Of a stretch of DNA of 64,000 bases, positions 9,025 through 19,398 are shown one piece after another (position 1 is the stretch's first letter; each line of letters begins with the position of its first letter). The position numbers and the translations under genes were made by a program. Source of the stretch: an uncultured Prevotellaceae bacterium (lineage in GTDB: Bacteria > Bacteroidota > Bacteroidia > Bacteroidales > Bacteroidaceae); assembly GCA_900318685.1 (NCBI GenBank), contig ONLL01000006.1, positions 1 to 64,000 on the forward strand, written 5' to 3'. Below the pieces are notes generated by a model. That model did no database searches and had not been told where the DNA came from. It saw nothing but the letters and a program-made list of their open reading frames with translations.

Positions 9025-9055
9025 CAAAGGTACGAATAAGTGGGCAAAATGCAAA
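9025..9055 (-). promoter_or_regulatory. Promoter of the fumarase gene
   Basis: On the minus strand TTTG (9052-9055) and TACCTTTG (9025-9032) are separated by 19 bases, a close match to the Bacteroidota -33/-7 consensus. The -7 box lies 31 bases from the ATG. Confidence 0.75.
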
Positions 9056-9109
9056 ATAAATTATGATTTATTTTCATTTCATGAAGAAAGAACGTCAGGG
9101 GAAGGGCCG

Positions 9110-12100
9110 TCAGACGCTGATCATCTCGAGCAAGTCGCGGCTGGTGAGCTTATGACTCTGGCTGGTGCCCTCGAGCATGGCATCGGCGAGATTGCGCTTG
9201 GATTCGTGCAGGCGCAGGATTTTCTCCTCGATGGTGTGCTGGGCGATGAGGTGATAGACGGTGACATTCTGACGCTGTCCGATGCGGTAGGCACGGTCGG
9301 TGGCCTGCTGCTCGATGGCCGGATTCCACCAAGGGTCGAGATGGATGACGTAGTTGGCGCCTGTAAGGTTAAGACCCAGCCCACCGGCCTTCAAGCTAAT
9401 GATGAACACTTGCTGGCGACCTGCCTGAAAATCAAGGACTAGCTGCTCGCGCTGCTTGATGGGCACGGAGCCGTTGAGGTAGGCATAGGCGATGCCCAGC
9501 TTGTCGAGCGCCTTGCGCACAAGGGCAAGGAACGAGGTGAACTGGCTGAAGACGAGGACGCTGTTGCCTCCGCCTACAATCTCGGTGACAAGCTGCGTGA
9601 GCACACTGATCTTCGAGCACTCGCCACTCCACGACTTCTCGACGAGCTGCGCTGAGCAGGCTGCCATACGCAGGTGAGTAATCTCCGACAGGGTATTGAC
9701 GCTGGGGCTGCCGCTGCCAGCCTCCTCCTCGAGCAGCATCTTCGCCCGACGGCGTATGACCTCGTAGGTGGCCATCTCGTCGACGGAGAGTTCGACGGGC
9801 ATCGTGATTTCGGTCTTCTCAGGCAGCTCCTCAATGACCTCCTGCTTGGTACGGCGGAGGATGAAGGGCTGGATGATGCGCCGCAGCTGCTTGGAGCGCT
9901 CCTTGTTGTCTTGCTGCTCGATGGGGATGATGTATTTCTCAGAGAAGTTGTCGTAGCTGCCCAGGAGGCCCGGATTGATGAACTGGCAGAGGTTCCAGAG
10001 CTCACCGAGGTGATTCTGCACAGGCGTACCAGTCAGGATAATACGGTTGGCAGCCTTGAGCTGCATGACGGCCTGCGAGGTTTTCGTCTCACGGTTCTTG
10101 ATGACGTGCGCCTCATCGAGACATATGGTATGCCACTGCTTGTCGATGAGATGCTCGGACTCGGTGACAAAAAGACCATAGGTGGTGAGGACGACGTCGC
10201 CCTGACGAGCTTCGGCAATGGCCTGATGACGGTCGGAGGCGCTGTTGAGGACGATGACACGCAGGGAGGGAGCGAAACGCTCCAGCTCGCGTCGCCAGTT
10301 GAGCACGACCGATGCGGGTGCTGCAACGAGTGCCGGTCCTCCTTCCTGTGTGCTGAGAAGGAAGGTAATGGTCTGGATGGTCTTACCCAGTCCCATATCG
10401 TCGGCAAGACAGACACCTGCGCCCCAGCTGGTCATGCGGGTGAGCCAGGTGAAACCGTCGAGCTGGTAGTCGCGCAGCTGGGCTTTCAGCGTACGAGGTA
10501 TTGCGGGCGTGAGCTCCATGCTATGGTTAATCTTTTCCTGCAACTGATTGATGCTATCATCGTGACGGATAGTCACATCGCCGTCGAGGGCCGACCCCAG
10601 AAGGGTGGCATGAAGCTCGCTGATCTGCAGATGGCCGCGGTGGCTGGTGGTGAGGCTCTCAAGGCGCGACAGCTGCTTGCGAAGCCGATTGGTGAGCGCA
10701 AGGAACTCTCCCTCGCCCAGCTTGACGAACCCCTTTGAGGTGCTCTGCCCGACGAGCTGGAGAAGCTGGACAGCGGTGAGGACGGTATCTTCGTCGATGG
10801 GAATGTCGCCCTCGACCTCAAACCAGCCATTGTTGGACTTCAGGCCAATGTTCCAGGAGGCAGGATTGGCATTCTTCAGGTGCAGCTGTCCGCCCTCAGG
10901 CCATTCGATGGCGTAGTGCTCTGACTGCTCCTGCACGAAGACCATCAGCTGGAGAAGGCATTCAGCCGAGAGGATGACAGGATGCCGGTCGGCGAAAGGC
11001 TCGTCGACGATGGTGTTGTCGTCGAGGAGTCCATTGTCGTCGATGAATGTGCGCAGCAGCTGGAGATTCTCCCTTTCGCCACGCATGTCACGTGTGACCT
11101 GATAACGTGTACCGTCCTCTTCGGCCACACAGGGGTTGAGGCCCGTACCAGGGTCGAAGAGGGTAATGCCGTCAGGCAAGGGACGTGCCATGCAGAAGAC
11201 GGTGAAGTAGTTGCGTGCGCCATTGGTGGGTGTCACCTGCAGGCGCAGCTGCGGTGAACCATCGCGCTGCTGAAGGGTGGTGCCCCCCTCGACGAGGTCG
11301 CTGTGCACCTCGACGACGCCGCTCACCTTGGGCAAGAACTGCCTTAGCTGTGCCTCTGCCTCCAGCGGGAAGGCACCCACCTGAAGCAGGCGCTTATAAT
11401 AGAGGCGCTGCTGTGCGTTGATGTCGATGACAATATAGTGATTGTAGCTCTCCTTGCGATAGACGACGGCCTTGTCGAGATTGGCGCTGCCGATGTTCGA
11501 CTTGACGGCAAAGGCAGTCTTGGTGCGCTGTATGATGAGATAGGGTTTCTCCCTTGTGATGGAGACCGGCTCGTACTGTCCTCTGCCACCAGTAAAGGCG
11601 CGATCAGTGTCGATGAGATGCGGCAGTACAAGGCTGACATCGAGATCGTAGGAATACCAGTTGCGGATGGAAGCCGCAATCTTCATGTCGGCATCGTCCA
11701 TGATATCAGAGCCCCTGCGGAAGGCCTCGACAGAAATGCGCTTGCCTGCCCCCCACTCGCCCGACTTCAGACGACTCTGCTCGCGTATTTCCACGCGGTC
11801 GTTGTTGATAAGGTAGCCTATGCGCGTCTGCCGCTGGTTGTCATCGTGAGCGCCATCAACGGCATCCTTAGGTGTAAGCTCCTCGAGGACAAGCTCCCAC
11901 TGCTGCTTGAAGTGGATACGGGCTGAGAGAGGCTGTCCACCATATTCCTCACAGAGGAGGCGACGCTCGTCGTCGCTGAGCTGCAGCCACGGCGACAGCT
12001 CATGGCGCAGGAAATGCATGCGCGGACTGGCAGGAAGGCTAGCCAACTGCTCTTCTGTCAAGCCAAAGAAACGTGTAACGAGCATATAGAGATGCTGATA

Positions 12101-13123
12101 GAGGGGCAGTTGGAAGGCGGTGTCTCGTCTCGCACTCTTCATAAGGCTATCGGTAGGCAGCAAGCCATCAAGAAGATAAGTGGCGAAACTGAAGGGTGCA
12201 AAAAACCTGGCAGACTTAAAGAATACTTCTTTACGGAGCAGTGCCTCGAGCTTTTTATGGTGGTCGCTCTCATGGAGGTGATAGGACAAGACGAGGACAT
12301 AGCAGCTAAGCACATCGGTGAAGCACCCCAGTTTTCGTGCATCCTTCTCGCGGTTCATCTCACGCAGGGCCAGTGACAGCTGCTTGAACGCCACATCATA
12401 GCGAGAGGTGTAAAGGGCACGCAGACCATAGAGCAGATGTGCGCTGTAGGTGTCGAGGGCAGCGGCATTGGCATCGTAGACCCCTCGTTGGTAATAGTCG
12501 AAGAGTGCAGCAAGGGTGTAGGTCTCATGGTACGTAAGAGGCAGCATCAGACCTGAATAGTATGCGACCAACTCGACAAGCAGTCCATCGGGGTCGGTGA
12601 TGTCGTGCTCCATTTGATATTCCACCACCATCTTGACGAAGTCAGCCATCAACGAAGGGGTCATCCTCGTCAGGAGGGGCATGAAAGCCCTATGATGGGC
12701 CAGGGCGACGAGGGTGCGGCTGGCTGCCGTGTCGTTCATCATCAGCGCTTGTGGCTCGTAGCGTCCCATGATGCACAGGCGCAACTGTTGGATGAGCTGT
12801 GCGAGGAAGGCAGGCTGCAGGTTGCTGTATTTACGTTCGAAGTTACGCAGCCAGTCGGGATGTTCGCAGAGGAGATAGACCAGTAGCGGTCCCAGGTGCT
12901 GGGGCATGAGCTGATGGTCGTCGTCATAGAAGAAGTAGTTGGACATCAGGTAGGGTTTGATGTCGCTTACTAGCTTACTCATATTTGCCTGGGTGATATT
13001 CTCGCCCTTAGCATAGGAATCAAGGACCTGCTTGGTGGTTGACTTACCCGTGTAGGCCAAAAAGCAGAGCAGCTCAAGCTGCTCTGCCGTAAGATGGATA
13101 TATCCCTGATAGATTTCTTCCAT
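9110..13123 (-). CDS. SNF2-family DEAD/DEAH-box ATPase
   Basis: The 1337-residue protein carries the complete Swi2/Snf2 ATPase core in its C-terminal third. Visible motifs are DDMGLGKTIQTI (motif I, about residue 908), DEAH (about 1004), LTGTPVQNHLGELW (motif III), LKAGGLGLNLTGANYVIHLDPWWNP (motif V) and DRAYRIGQ (motif VI). The N-terminal 850 residues lack a motif I can name and no clear SWIM zinc motif is seen. Family members translocate on duplex DNA and remodel protein-DNA complexes. It is the last gene of a leftward run with M16 peptidase, DUF4954 and hflX, 30 bases behind the peptidase gene. No restriction or defence genes are adjacent, so a housekeeping role is likely. Confidence 0.93.
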   Translation of the reverse strand: MEEIYQGYIHLTAEQLELLCFLAYTGKSTTKQVLDSYAKGENITQANMSKLVSDIKPYLMSNYFFYDDDHQLMPQHLGPLLVYLLCEHPDWLRNFERKYSNLQPAFLAQLIQQLRLCIMGRYEPQALMMNDTAASRTLVALAHHRAFMPLLTRMTPSLMADFVKMVVEYQMEHDITDPDGLLVELVAYYSGLMLPLTYHETYTLAALFDYYQRGVYDANAAALDTYSAHLLYGLRALYTSRYDVAFKQLSLALREMNREKDARKLGCFTDVLSCYVLVLSYHLHESDHHKKLEALLRKEVFFKSARFFAPFSFATYLLDGLLPTDSLMKSARRDTAFQLPLYQHLYMLVTRFFGLTEEQLASLPASPRMHFLRHELSPWLQLSDDERRLLCEEYGGQPLSARIHFKQQWELVLEELTPKDAVDGAHDDNQRQTRIGYLINNDRVEIREQSRLKSGEWGAGKRISVEAFRRGSDIMDDADMKIAASIRNWYSYDLDVSLVLPHLIDTDRAFTGGRGQYEPVSITREKPYLIIQRTKTAFAVKSNIGSANLDKAVVYRKESYNHYIVIDINAQQRLYYKRLLQVGAFPLEAEAQLRQFLPKVSGVVEVHSDLVEGGTTLQQRDGSPQLRLQVTPTNGARNYFTVFCMARPLPDGITLFDPGTGLNPCVAEEDGTRYQVTRDMRGERENLQLLRTFIDDNGLLDDNTIVDEPFADRHPVILSAECLLQLMVFVQEQSEHYAIEWPEGGQLHLKNANPASWNIGLKSNNGWFEVEGDIPIDEDTVLTAVQLLQLVGQSTSKGFVKLGEGEFLALTNRLRKQLSRLESLTTSHRGHLQISELHATLLGSALDGDVTIRHDDSINQLQEKINHSMELTPAIPRTLKAQLRDYQLDGFTWLTRMTSWGAGVCLADDMGLGKTIQTITFLLSTQEGGPALVAAPASVVLNWRRELERFAPSLRVIVLNSASDRHQAIAEARQGDVVLTTYGLFVTESEHLIDKQWHTICLDEAHVIKNRETKTSQAVMQLKAANRIILTGTPVQNHLGELWNLCQFINPGLLGSYDNFSEKYIIPIEQQDNKERSKQLRRIIQPFILRRTKQEVIEELPEKTEITMPVELSVDEMATYEVIRRRAKMLLEEEAGSGSPSVNTLSEITHLRMAACSAQLVEKSWSGECSKISVLTQLVTEIVGGGNSVLVFSQFTSFLALVRKALDKLGIAYAYLNGSVPIKQREQLVLDFQAGRQQVFIISLKAGGLGLNLTGANYVIHLDPWWNPAIEQQATDRAYRIGQRQNVTVYHLIAQHTIEEKILRLHESKRNLADAMLEGTSQSHKLTSRDLLEMISV

Positions 13124-13153
13124 AGGCGACGTCTTTCTGCTCTCGGCCAGGTC

Positions 13154-16048
13154 CTAGAATCCGAAGATCTCGTTGGTGGTAAGCCTACGGATGGGACCTA
13201 TCTGCTGCAATGCCGCGATGTCGAGGTCGCGCTCGTTGCCAAGGATGATGTAGCGATAAGGCTTATGAGCCATGTTCTCCTGCTCGAAGCGCACGATGTC
13301 AGCCAGGGTGACATTGGGCAGTGCCTGATAGATGCGCTCGTTCTCATCGTAGTCAATGCCACGCTGACGTGCAACGATCCAGGCATTAATAAGTCCGAAC
13401 TTGGTGGTGCGCTGACTGGCCAGACGCTTGGTGAGAGCCTCTTTGGCAATGCCGAATGCTGCCTCGCTCTGCGGGATGGTGTCGAGGATCTGGTGGAACT
13501 GCCGCACGCAGTCCATCATCTTGTCATTCTGGGTGATGATGTGCGTGAAGAAATACTCCGGATCATCCTTGTAACTGGGCTGCACATACATAGCAAAGGC
13601 ATTGTAGGCCAATCCACGGGTCTCGCGCAACTCCTGGAAGACAACGGTATTCATGCCTCCACCGTAGTACTCGTTGAACAATGCCTGCACGGCTGCTTCC
13701 TGGTCGTTGGCAGGCCGCTGCTCGTTGTGGATCATACGCATATAAATGTTCTTGGCATCATAGGGAGCAAGGAGAATCTCGTTCTCAGGCGTGGGCTGCA
13801 TGACATAGTGACGACCCTCAGGCACAGGAAGCAGCTCGCCCTGCGTGCGATGGTTGTCGGCGATAACCTTGCTGAACTCCTGCTCAGAGAGGGGACCATA
13901 ATAGAGCACGGTGTGCTCATACTGGTTGAGGTTCTTCAGCAAGTCGAGCAGATCCTGTGGGTTGGTGTCGAGCAACTGCTGCGTGGTAAGCATGTTGCGA
14001 CGGGGGTTGTAAGGTCCGTATACACCATAGCTTACGAGACACTGGAAGTTCTGCTGCTGGTTGCTCTTTGCCTCTGCAAGGGCTTTATCGAGAATGCCGA
14101 CATACTGCAGGTAGGCTGTGCTGTCGACGCGTGCATTCTGCAGCAGGTCTTCAAGCAACGTGAGCGCCTGAGGCATACTCTCGCTAAGACCATTGAGACT
14201 GACGGTGATAGAACGCGGTGCCACACTGATGTTATATCGGCAGGCAAGCTTGTAGAACTGTTGCTTGAGCTGCTCGGGAGTGAGACTGTCAGTACCAAGG
14301 TAATCGAGGTACTCGGCAGCATAGTCATAGCGGATGTCACTCTCGGTACCAAACTCATAGCGCATCTCCAGAGCAAAGCGTCCGTTCTCCTTATTCTGTA
14401 CGTAGACATAGGGTAGCTTAGAGGTAACGTCGCCAAAGGTGAGATCCTTCTTGAAGTCGACGAAGACAGGCTGGATGGGCTCTACCTTCGTTTCCTGGAT
14501 CTCTTTGACAAAGTCGCTCACGAGGTCACGGTTGCTGGGAATGGGCGTGATAGCTGGCTTGTCGATCTTCTTCTGGGTCTCATCGACGCCCTTCAGCTTG
14601 CTCACACAGGCATAGCCATCGGTGAAGTGCTCACGGGCGAAGTTGACGATCTGGTCCTTGGTGATGCCGGAGATACGGTCGAGCGCCTGTACCTGCTGCT
14701 GCCAGGGTGTGCCGTTGATGAAGGCATCAACGAACATGCTGGCACGGGCACGATTGCTCTCCAGAGAATTGTAATACTGCAACTTGAGGTTGTTGATGAC
14801 AGAAGGCAGCAGATCGTCGCTGAAGTCACCAGCCTTCAGCTTCTCTACCTCGCCGAGCAGCAGCTGTCGCACCTCGTCAAGGGTCTGTCCTTCACGAGGC
14901 ACACCCATGAGGACGAACAATGAGTGATCCTGCATAGCCATAGAGAAGCCCTCACCCTGGAGCATAGCCATCTGTTGATTGATGTCGAGGTCGATAAGAC
15001 CGGCAGTACCATTGCTCAGCATCGACTCTACGACCTCAAGCGTGTCAGCCTGAAGTGACGAGGCTTTATCGAAGCGCCAGCCCAACCATAACATCTCCTG
15101 CTCCAGTCCGACGACGCTGGTATCGGCAGGTGCTGTGAGTGCGGCCTGCTCGGGGAAAGTGGGCTGTGTCACATCATCACCCGGCTGCCACTGGCCGAAG
15201 TACTTCTCGATGGTAGCAATGACCTTGTCGGGGTCGAAGTCACCAGCCATGCAGATAGCTACATTGTTGGGCACATACCACTTTTTGAAGTAAGCCTTGA
15301 TGTTGCTGATGGAGGGGTTCTTCAGATGCTCCTGCGTACCGATTGTGGTCTGGGTGCCATAGGGATGAGTGGGGAAGAGCTTGGCCAGCAGGGCGTTGTA
15401 GACTTTGTCTACATCGCTGGAAAGGTGGATGTTGTACTCCTCATAAACGGCCTCCAACTCAGTATGGAATCCACGGATGACCATATTCTGGAAACGGTCG
15501 GCCTGAATCTTTGCCCAGTTGTCAATCTCGTTCGAAGGAATGTCCTCCACATAGCATGTCACATCATTGGAGGTATAGGCATTAGTGCCCTCGGCTCCGA
15601 TAGCAGCCATCAGTTTGTCGTATTCATTGGGAATGAAATACTGAGCAGCGAGCTGACTCACAGAGTCGATCTCATGGTAGGCCTGACGACGCTCCTCGGG
15701 GTCGGTCATTTGCCGGTATTGCTCGTAGCGTTGCTCAATGTCGGCAAGCAGGGGAGCCTCAGCCTGTGGGTCAGTGACGCCAAACTTGTCGGTGCCCTTG
15801 AACATCAGGTGCTCCAGGTAGTGTGCAAGACCAGTGGTCTCGGCAGGGTCGTTCTTCGAACCCGTACGCACAGCAATATATGTCTGTATACGAGGCTCTT
15901 CCTTGTTAACACTAAGGTAGACCTTCAGCCCATTCTTCAGGGTGTAGATGCGTGTCTTCGACATATCGCCCTTCACCTCTTCATACTTTTTCTTGGTGCA
16001 TGCACCGAGCATGAGCAGCGGCACCAGCAATAGCAGTAGTTTTTTCAT
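13154..16048 (-). CDS. M16-family zinc peptidase, lipoprotein
   Basis: The 964-residue protein begins with a lipoprotein signal ending LMLGAC, so Cys17 is the likely lipidation site and the mature protein is anchored to a membrane facing the periplasm or surface. The inverted zinc motif HxxEH is at 76-80 (HYLEH), with the downstream acidic ligand in EAVYEEYN. Two M16 halves are visible: the active N-terminal one and an inactive C-terminal one starting near residue 500. Such peptidases degrade peptides within a closed chamber. The gene lies 41 bases behind the DUF4954 gene. Confidence 0.94.
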   Translation of the reverse strand: MKKLLLLLVPLLMLGACTKKKYEEVKGDMSKTRIYTLKNGLKVYLSVNKEEPRIQTYIAVRTGSKNDPAETTGLAHYLEHLMFKGTDKFGVTDPQAEAPLLADIEQRYEQYRQMTDPEERRQAYHEIDSVSQLAAQYFIPNEYDKLMAAIGAEGTNAYTSNDVTCYVEDIPSNEIDNWAKIQADRFQNMVIRGFHTELEAVYEEYNIHLSSDVDKVYNALLAKLFPTHPYGTQTTIGTQEHLKNPSISNIKAYFKKWYVPNNVAICMAGDFDPDKVIATIEKYFGQWQPGDDVTQPTFPEQAALTAPADTSVVGLEQEMLWLGWRFDKASSLQADTLEVVESMLSNGTAGLIDLDINQQMAMLQGEGFSMAMQDHSLFVLMGVPREGQTLDEVRQLLLGEVEKLKAGDFSDDLLPSVINNLKLQYYNSLESNRARASMFVDAFINGTPWQQQVQALDRISGITKDQIVNFAREHFTDGYACVSKLKGVDETQKKIDKPAITPIPSNRDLVSDFVKEIQETKVEPIQPVFVDFKKDLTFGDVTSKLPYVYVQNKENGRFALEMRYEFGTESDIRYDYAAEYLDYLGTDSLTPEQLKQQFYKLACRYNISVAPRSITVSLNGLSESMPQALTLLEDLLQNARVDSTAYLQYVGILDKALAEAKSNQQQNFQCLVSYGVYGPYNPRRNMLTTQQLLDTNPQDLLDLLKNLNQYEHTVLYYGPLSEQEFSKVIADNHRTQGELLPVPEGRHYVMQPTPENEILLAPYDAKNIYMRMIHNEQRPANDQEAAVQALFNEYYGGGMNTVVFQELRETRGLAYNAFAMYVQPSYKDDPEYFFTHIITQNDKMMDCVRQFHQILDTIPQSEAAFGIAKEALTKRLASQRTTKFGLINAWIVARQRGIDYDENERIYQALPNVTLADIVRFEQENMAHKPYRYIILGNERDLDIAALQQIGPIRRLTTNEIFGF

Positions 16049-16089
16049 ATTGTTATTTATTTAAAATTGATCCGTTGGCAAGTCATTGA

Positions 16090-17943
16090 CTAGTTCTCGT
16101 AGTCAATCTCATGGTCGAGCTTCTCAATGAAGTCATCGTAGACCTCCTGCTCCACATCGCCCATGGCAAACTCTTTGTCGGCATCCTTGCGAATCTCGGC
16201 TATCCAAGCACGGCGTGCACGCACATAGTCCTCACGGATGCGTTCGCAAGCCTGTTCGTCGAGTTCAGTCAGGTGATAGTATTTCAGCAACAGCTCATAA
16301 CTCCATGCCCAGCGGTAGTCGCTATAGTTGTTATTAATCTCTTCAAAACGGTCGAGCACCATACCAATGCTTTCGATAGTTCCGTCCTTGATATCGTCGA
16401 TGAGACGCTGCTCTTCAGTCAGCGGAAGCAGCAACCCCGACAAGTCGGCCCACTCACCCTTGCCGACGTCTGACTTGGGCATCCCGAAGAATCCTTCCTT
16501 TTGGGCGCGCTTCAACACGGCACCCATGTAGATGCGCAGGGCAATATCGTAGTATTTCTGTCCCTTGCGCAGCGAAGAGGCATTGATGACATACTCATGG
16601 AAGTTATACGACGAGACATTGTCACCAGAAGCATCACGCAGAGCCTGCAACACCTTCATGCCCTCGATAATCTCACCTACGGTGTAGGGCGACAACCAGT
16701 CGAAATTGATGATTGACTTTTTCGACTGTTTCGAGCGCTTGTCACGCTTGGGCCATTTCTTGATATCGCGGTAGAGTCCTACTGTGGTGATGTTACGTCC
16801 TGGCACGATGTACATTGTCTCACCATAGGCCATGAGGTAGGAGAAGGGCAGGTTGCGTGTGTCAGGATGGTGCATCAGCTTGCCGAAGCAGACGCTGAAG
16901 GCTCCGATGGTGGCAGGCATGAGCACATAGGATCCGGATGCCGTCTTCGTTCCTCGCTCCAAAGTACCATAGTGCAAGGGTCCCATCTTGTAGGCATGAT
17001 TTGAGAAGTTGGTGTTCGAGCCAGCATTATAGAAGGAGAACTGTCCGCCAATGAGCAGGCTCGACTTGTGGTGTGAAGCCGAGAACGGACCGCAGAAGGC
17101 TGCGCAGGCCTCACCATTAGCCATAAATGAGTTGGCGAAGAACAAGCTGGCCTCGGCGGTGAAGCCGTTGGTAATCTGGCACGCCTCGCCCACAAAGCAG
17201 TCTTGCATCTTCACGCTGTTGTTGATCGAACAACCATCGCAGATGATGCTATTTTCGCAGATAACACCCGTGCCGATGTACACAGAGGCATCCTCCGAGC
17301 TGAGGATGGTGCACTCCGACAGTCGTGCAGCGCCGCTAATCTCACAGTCACCCTTGATGACGGTGTTGGTGATGTCCTTGGTGTTGATGATTTTCACGCG
17401 ATTACCGATGATGCCCCGCTCGGGGGTGCTCACCCGCACCTCATCGTCGATGAGCTGCTTCAGGCGGTTCATCAGCGCCTTGTCGTTGTGATGTTTCACC
17501 ATGAAGGCGGCCAACTGTGAGTTCAACTCACGGAAGAGTATCACGTTACCATCGCCCATCTCATTGAGCACCGAGATGGTGCTACCAGCGCCATAGCTGG
17601 CTCCCTCGAGGGTCTCGAGGGTCGAGATATTGGTGATATAACAATCATCTCCGATGGTATAGTTGTTGATGAAGTTGCCCACCTTTTCGATGAGGCAGTC
17701 ATTGCCCACCGAGACGTTGCGCAGCGTAGCATCATTAATACCCGAATGCTTGAAGAACCCCTTAGCCACCTCGATTTTCTTCTCGAAGCGACCTAGCTCG
17801 ATGTCGCCATAGAACATCACTCGGTGGAAGTTGTATGGCCGGAAATCACGGTCTACTCGCACCCTATTCCAATCCTCTGCCCAGCAAACGTTTTGCTCCA
17901 GCACCTGGATCTCTTCACGTGTCAGTTGTCTGTATTCTCTCAT
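16090..17943 (-). CDS. DUF4954 family protein with left-handed beta-helix repeats
   Basis: The sequence matches DUF4954 proteins found throughout Bacteroidales. The N-terminal two-thirds has hexapeptide-like turns (for example ISGAARLSECTI, SVYIGTGVICENSIICDG, NNSVKMQDCFVGEAC), which fold as a left-handed parallel beta-helix as in sugar-nucleotide acyltransferases. The function of the family is not known. I start at the ATG at 17943 (MREYRQLTREE); an in-frame TTG at 17976 would overlap hflX. The protein is 617 residues, has no signal peptide and is probably cytoplasmic. Position directly after hflX suggests co-transcription. Confidence 0.88.
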   Translation of the reverse strand: MREYRQLTREEIQVLEQNVCWAEDWNRVRVDRDFRPYNFHRVMFYGDIELGRFEKKIEVAKGFFKHSGINDATLRNVSVGNDCLIEKVGNFINNYTIGDDCYITNISTLETLEGASYGAGSTISVLNEMGDGNVILFRELNSQLAAFMVKHHNDKALMNRLKQLIDDEVRVSTPERGIIGNRVKIINTKDITNTVIKGDCEISGAARLSECTILSSEDASVYIGTGVICENSIICDGCSINNSVKMQDCFVGEACQITNGFTAEASLFFANSFMANGEACAAFCGPFSASHHKSSLLIGGQFSFYNAGSNTNFSNHAYKMGPLHYGTLERGTKTASGSYVLMPATIGAFSVCFGKLMHHPDTRNLPFSYLMAYGETMYIVPGRNITTVGLYRDIKKWPKRDKRSKQSKKSIINFDWLSPYTVGEIIEGMKVLQALRDASGDNVSSYNFHEYVINASSLRKGQKYYDIALRIYMGAVLKRAQKEGFFGMPKSDVGKGEWADLSGLLLPLTEEQRLIDDIKDGTIESIGMVLDRFEEINNNYSDYRWAWSYELLLKYYHLTELDEQACERIREDYVRARRAWIAEIRKDADKEFAMGDVEQEVYDDFIEKLDHEIDYEN

Positions 17944-17972
17944 AATTTTAAATGTTATGTGTTGTGTAAGGT

Positions 17973-19277
17973 TCAATCCTCCATGTCGTACAGGAAGTCG
18001 TTGTAGGGATACTTCTGCACGTGCAGCTCACGCACCTTCTTATACAATGTGGAGCGCAGTTCATCGATATTCTTCTTCTCACGAGCCGAGATGAACAGGC
18101 AGTCACCCTCCATGCGGGCCATCCACGTGCGTTGCAGCTCGTCGAGCGAGATGTTTTCCTTTGTGGGCTCAGTCAGGTCATCTTCATCCTGAGGTGTCCA
18201 AGTGTAGGCATCAATCTTGTTGAAGACAATCATCTGCGGTTTTTCAGCACACCCTAGTTCCTGCAGCGTCTGGTCCACCACACGTATCTGGTCCTCGAAG
18301 TCGGGATGCGAGATGTCGACGACATGCACCAGAAGGTCAGCCTCACGCACCTCGTCGAGCGTCGACTTGAACGACTCTACAAGGTCGGAGGGCAGTTTGC
18401 GGATGAAGCCAACGGTGTCGGCCAGCAGGAAGGGTAGATTGTCGATGGTCATCTTACGGACGGTGGTGTCGAGGGTAGCAAAGAGTTTGTTCTCAGCAAA
18501 GACTTCGCTCTTCGACAGAAGATTCATCAGGGTTGATTTTCCCACATTGGTATAGCCCACCAGTGCCACACGAATGAGTCGCCCTCGGTTTTTGCGCTGT
18601 GTGGTCTTCTGCTGATCAATCTCAGCAAGTCGCTGCTTCAGCAGGGTGATGCGATGCAAGATGATACGACGGTCCATCTCGAGCTGTGTCTCGCCAGGGC
18701 CACGCAATCCCACGGTGCCCTTACCGCCACCACCGCCGGAGCCACCACCCTGTCGCTCGAGGTGTGTCCACAGACGCTGAAGACGTGGCAACATGTAGCG
18801 ATGCTGAGCGAGCTCGACCTGAGCCTTGGCCTCAGCCGTCTGTGCCCGCATAGCGAAAATGTCGAGGATGAGTGAGGTGCGGTCGAGTATCTTCACGCCC
18901 AACTCCTTCTCGATGTTACGCAATTGCTTGGCAGACAGTTCGTCATCGAAAATGACCATCCCCACGGGCAGTTGTGAATCAAGATTAGAGAGTGAAGAGT
19001 CTTCTTCTGCATGTTTCAGGGCCTCCTCGTAGGCATCCTGTCGTTCTCTAATGTATGCTTTTATCTCCTGCAGTTTTCCGCTTCCCACATAGGTCACCTG
19101 ACTTGGTCCGTTGACACGTTGAGTGAAGCGCTTCACGGTGTGAGCGCCTGCTGTCTCGGCCAGGAATTCCAGCTCGTCAAGGTATTCCTTGGTCTTCGCT
19201 TCGTCCTGTTGTGGGGTGATAAGTCCGACGAGCACAGCCGTCTCGGCTTGGGCTTCGGAGATGATAAATTCCTTCAT
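17973..19277 (-). CDS. hflX: GTPase HflX
   Basis: HflX is a ribosome-associated GTPase that splits stalled ribosomes. The 434-residue protein has the HflX N-terminal domain, the glycine-rich linker before GLRGPGETQLEMD, and a G domain with GYTNVGKST (P-loop), DTVGFI (G3) and NKID (G4). An unusual stretch of about 24 residues at about 84-108, containing SSLSNLDSQLP, separates IKAYIRE from VGMVIFDDELS; Escherichia coli has only a few residues here. The underlying DNA resembles the 7-bp repeats captured in other genes of the window. It heads the leftward run with DUF4954, M16 and SNF2 genes. Confidence 0.95.
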   Translation of the reverse strand: MKEFIISEAQAETAVLVGLITPQQDEAKTKEYLDELEFLAETAGAHTVKRFTQRVNGPSQVTYVGSGKLQEIKAYIRERQDAYEEALKHAEEDSSLSNLDSQLPVGMVIFDDELSAKQLRNIEKELGVKILDRTSLILDIFAMRAQTAEAKAQVELAQHRYMLPRLQRLWTHLERQGGGSGGGGGKGTVGLRGPGETQLEMDRRIILHRITLLKQRLAEIDQQKTTQRKNRGRLIRVALVGYTNVGKSTLMNLLSKSEVFAENKLFATLDTTVRKMTIDNLPFLLADTVGFIRKLPSDLVESFKSTLDEVREADLLVHVVDISHPDFEDQIRVVDQTLQELGCAEKPQMIVFNKIDAYTWTPQDEDDLTEPTKENISLDELQRTWMARMEGDCLFISAREKKNIDELRSTLYKKVRELHVQKYPYNDFLYDMED

Positions 19278-19303
19278 TCAGTAGCTATAATCGATTATCG
19301 CCT

Positions 19304-19311
19304 GCAAATGT
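19304..19311 (-). promoter_or_regulatory. Probable -7 box of hflX
   Basis: The minus strand reads TACATTTG, matching TAnnTTTG, 26 bases before the hflX start. No clear -33 match is seen. Confidence 0.5.
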
Positions 19312-19336
19312 ACACATTATTTCTGATATACACAAG

Positions 19337-19367
19337 AAAAAGGCAAACTAAATGAGTCTGCCTTTTT
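19337..19367. terminator. Bidirectional-type terminator after the 265-residue lipoprotein gene
   Basis: AAAAAGGCA and TGCCTTTTT form a stem with a 13-base loop and a T-run on either strand. It lies between the lipoprotein gene ending at 19399 and the hflX promoter. Confidence 0.7.
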
Positions 19368-19398
19368 CCTTTTTCCGATTGTAGAGCAATGTCTTTCC

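Noticed and set aside
9110-13123. SNF2 ATPase as part of a phage-defence system
   Set aside because: Its neighbours are M16 peptidase, DUF4954 and HflX in one run, and no nuclease, methylase or DISARM-type partner is present.
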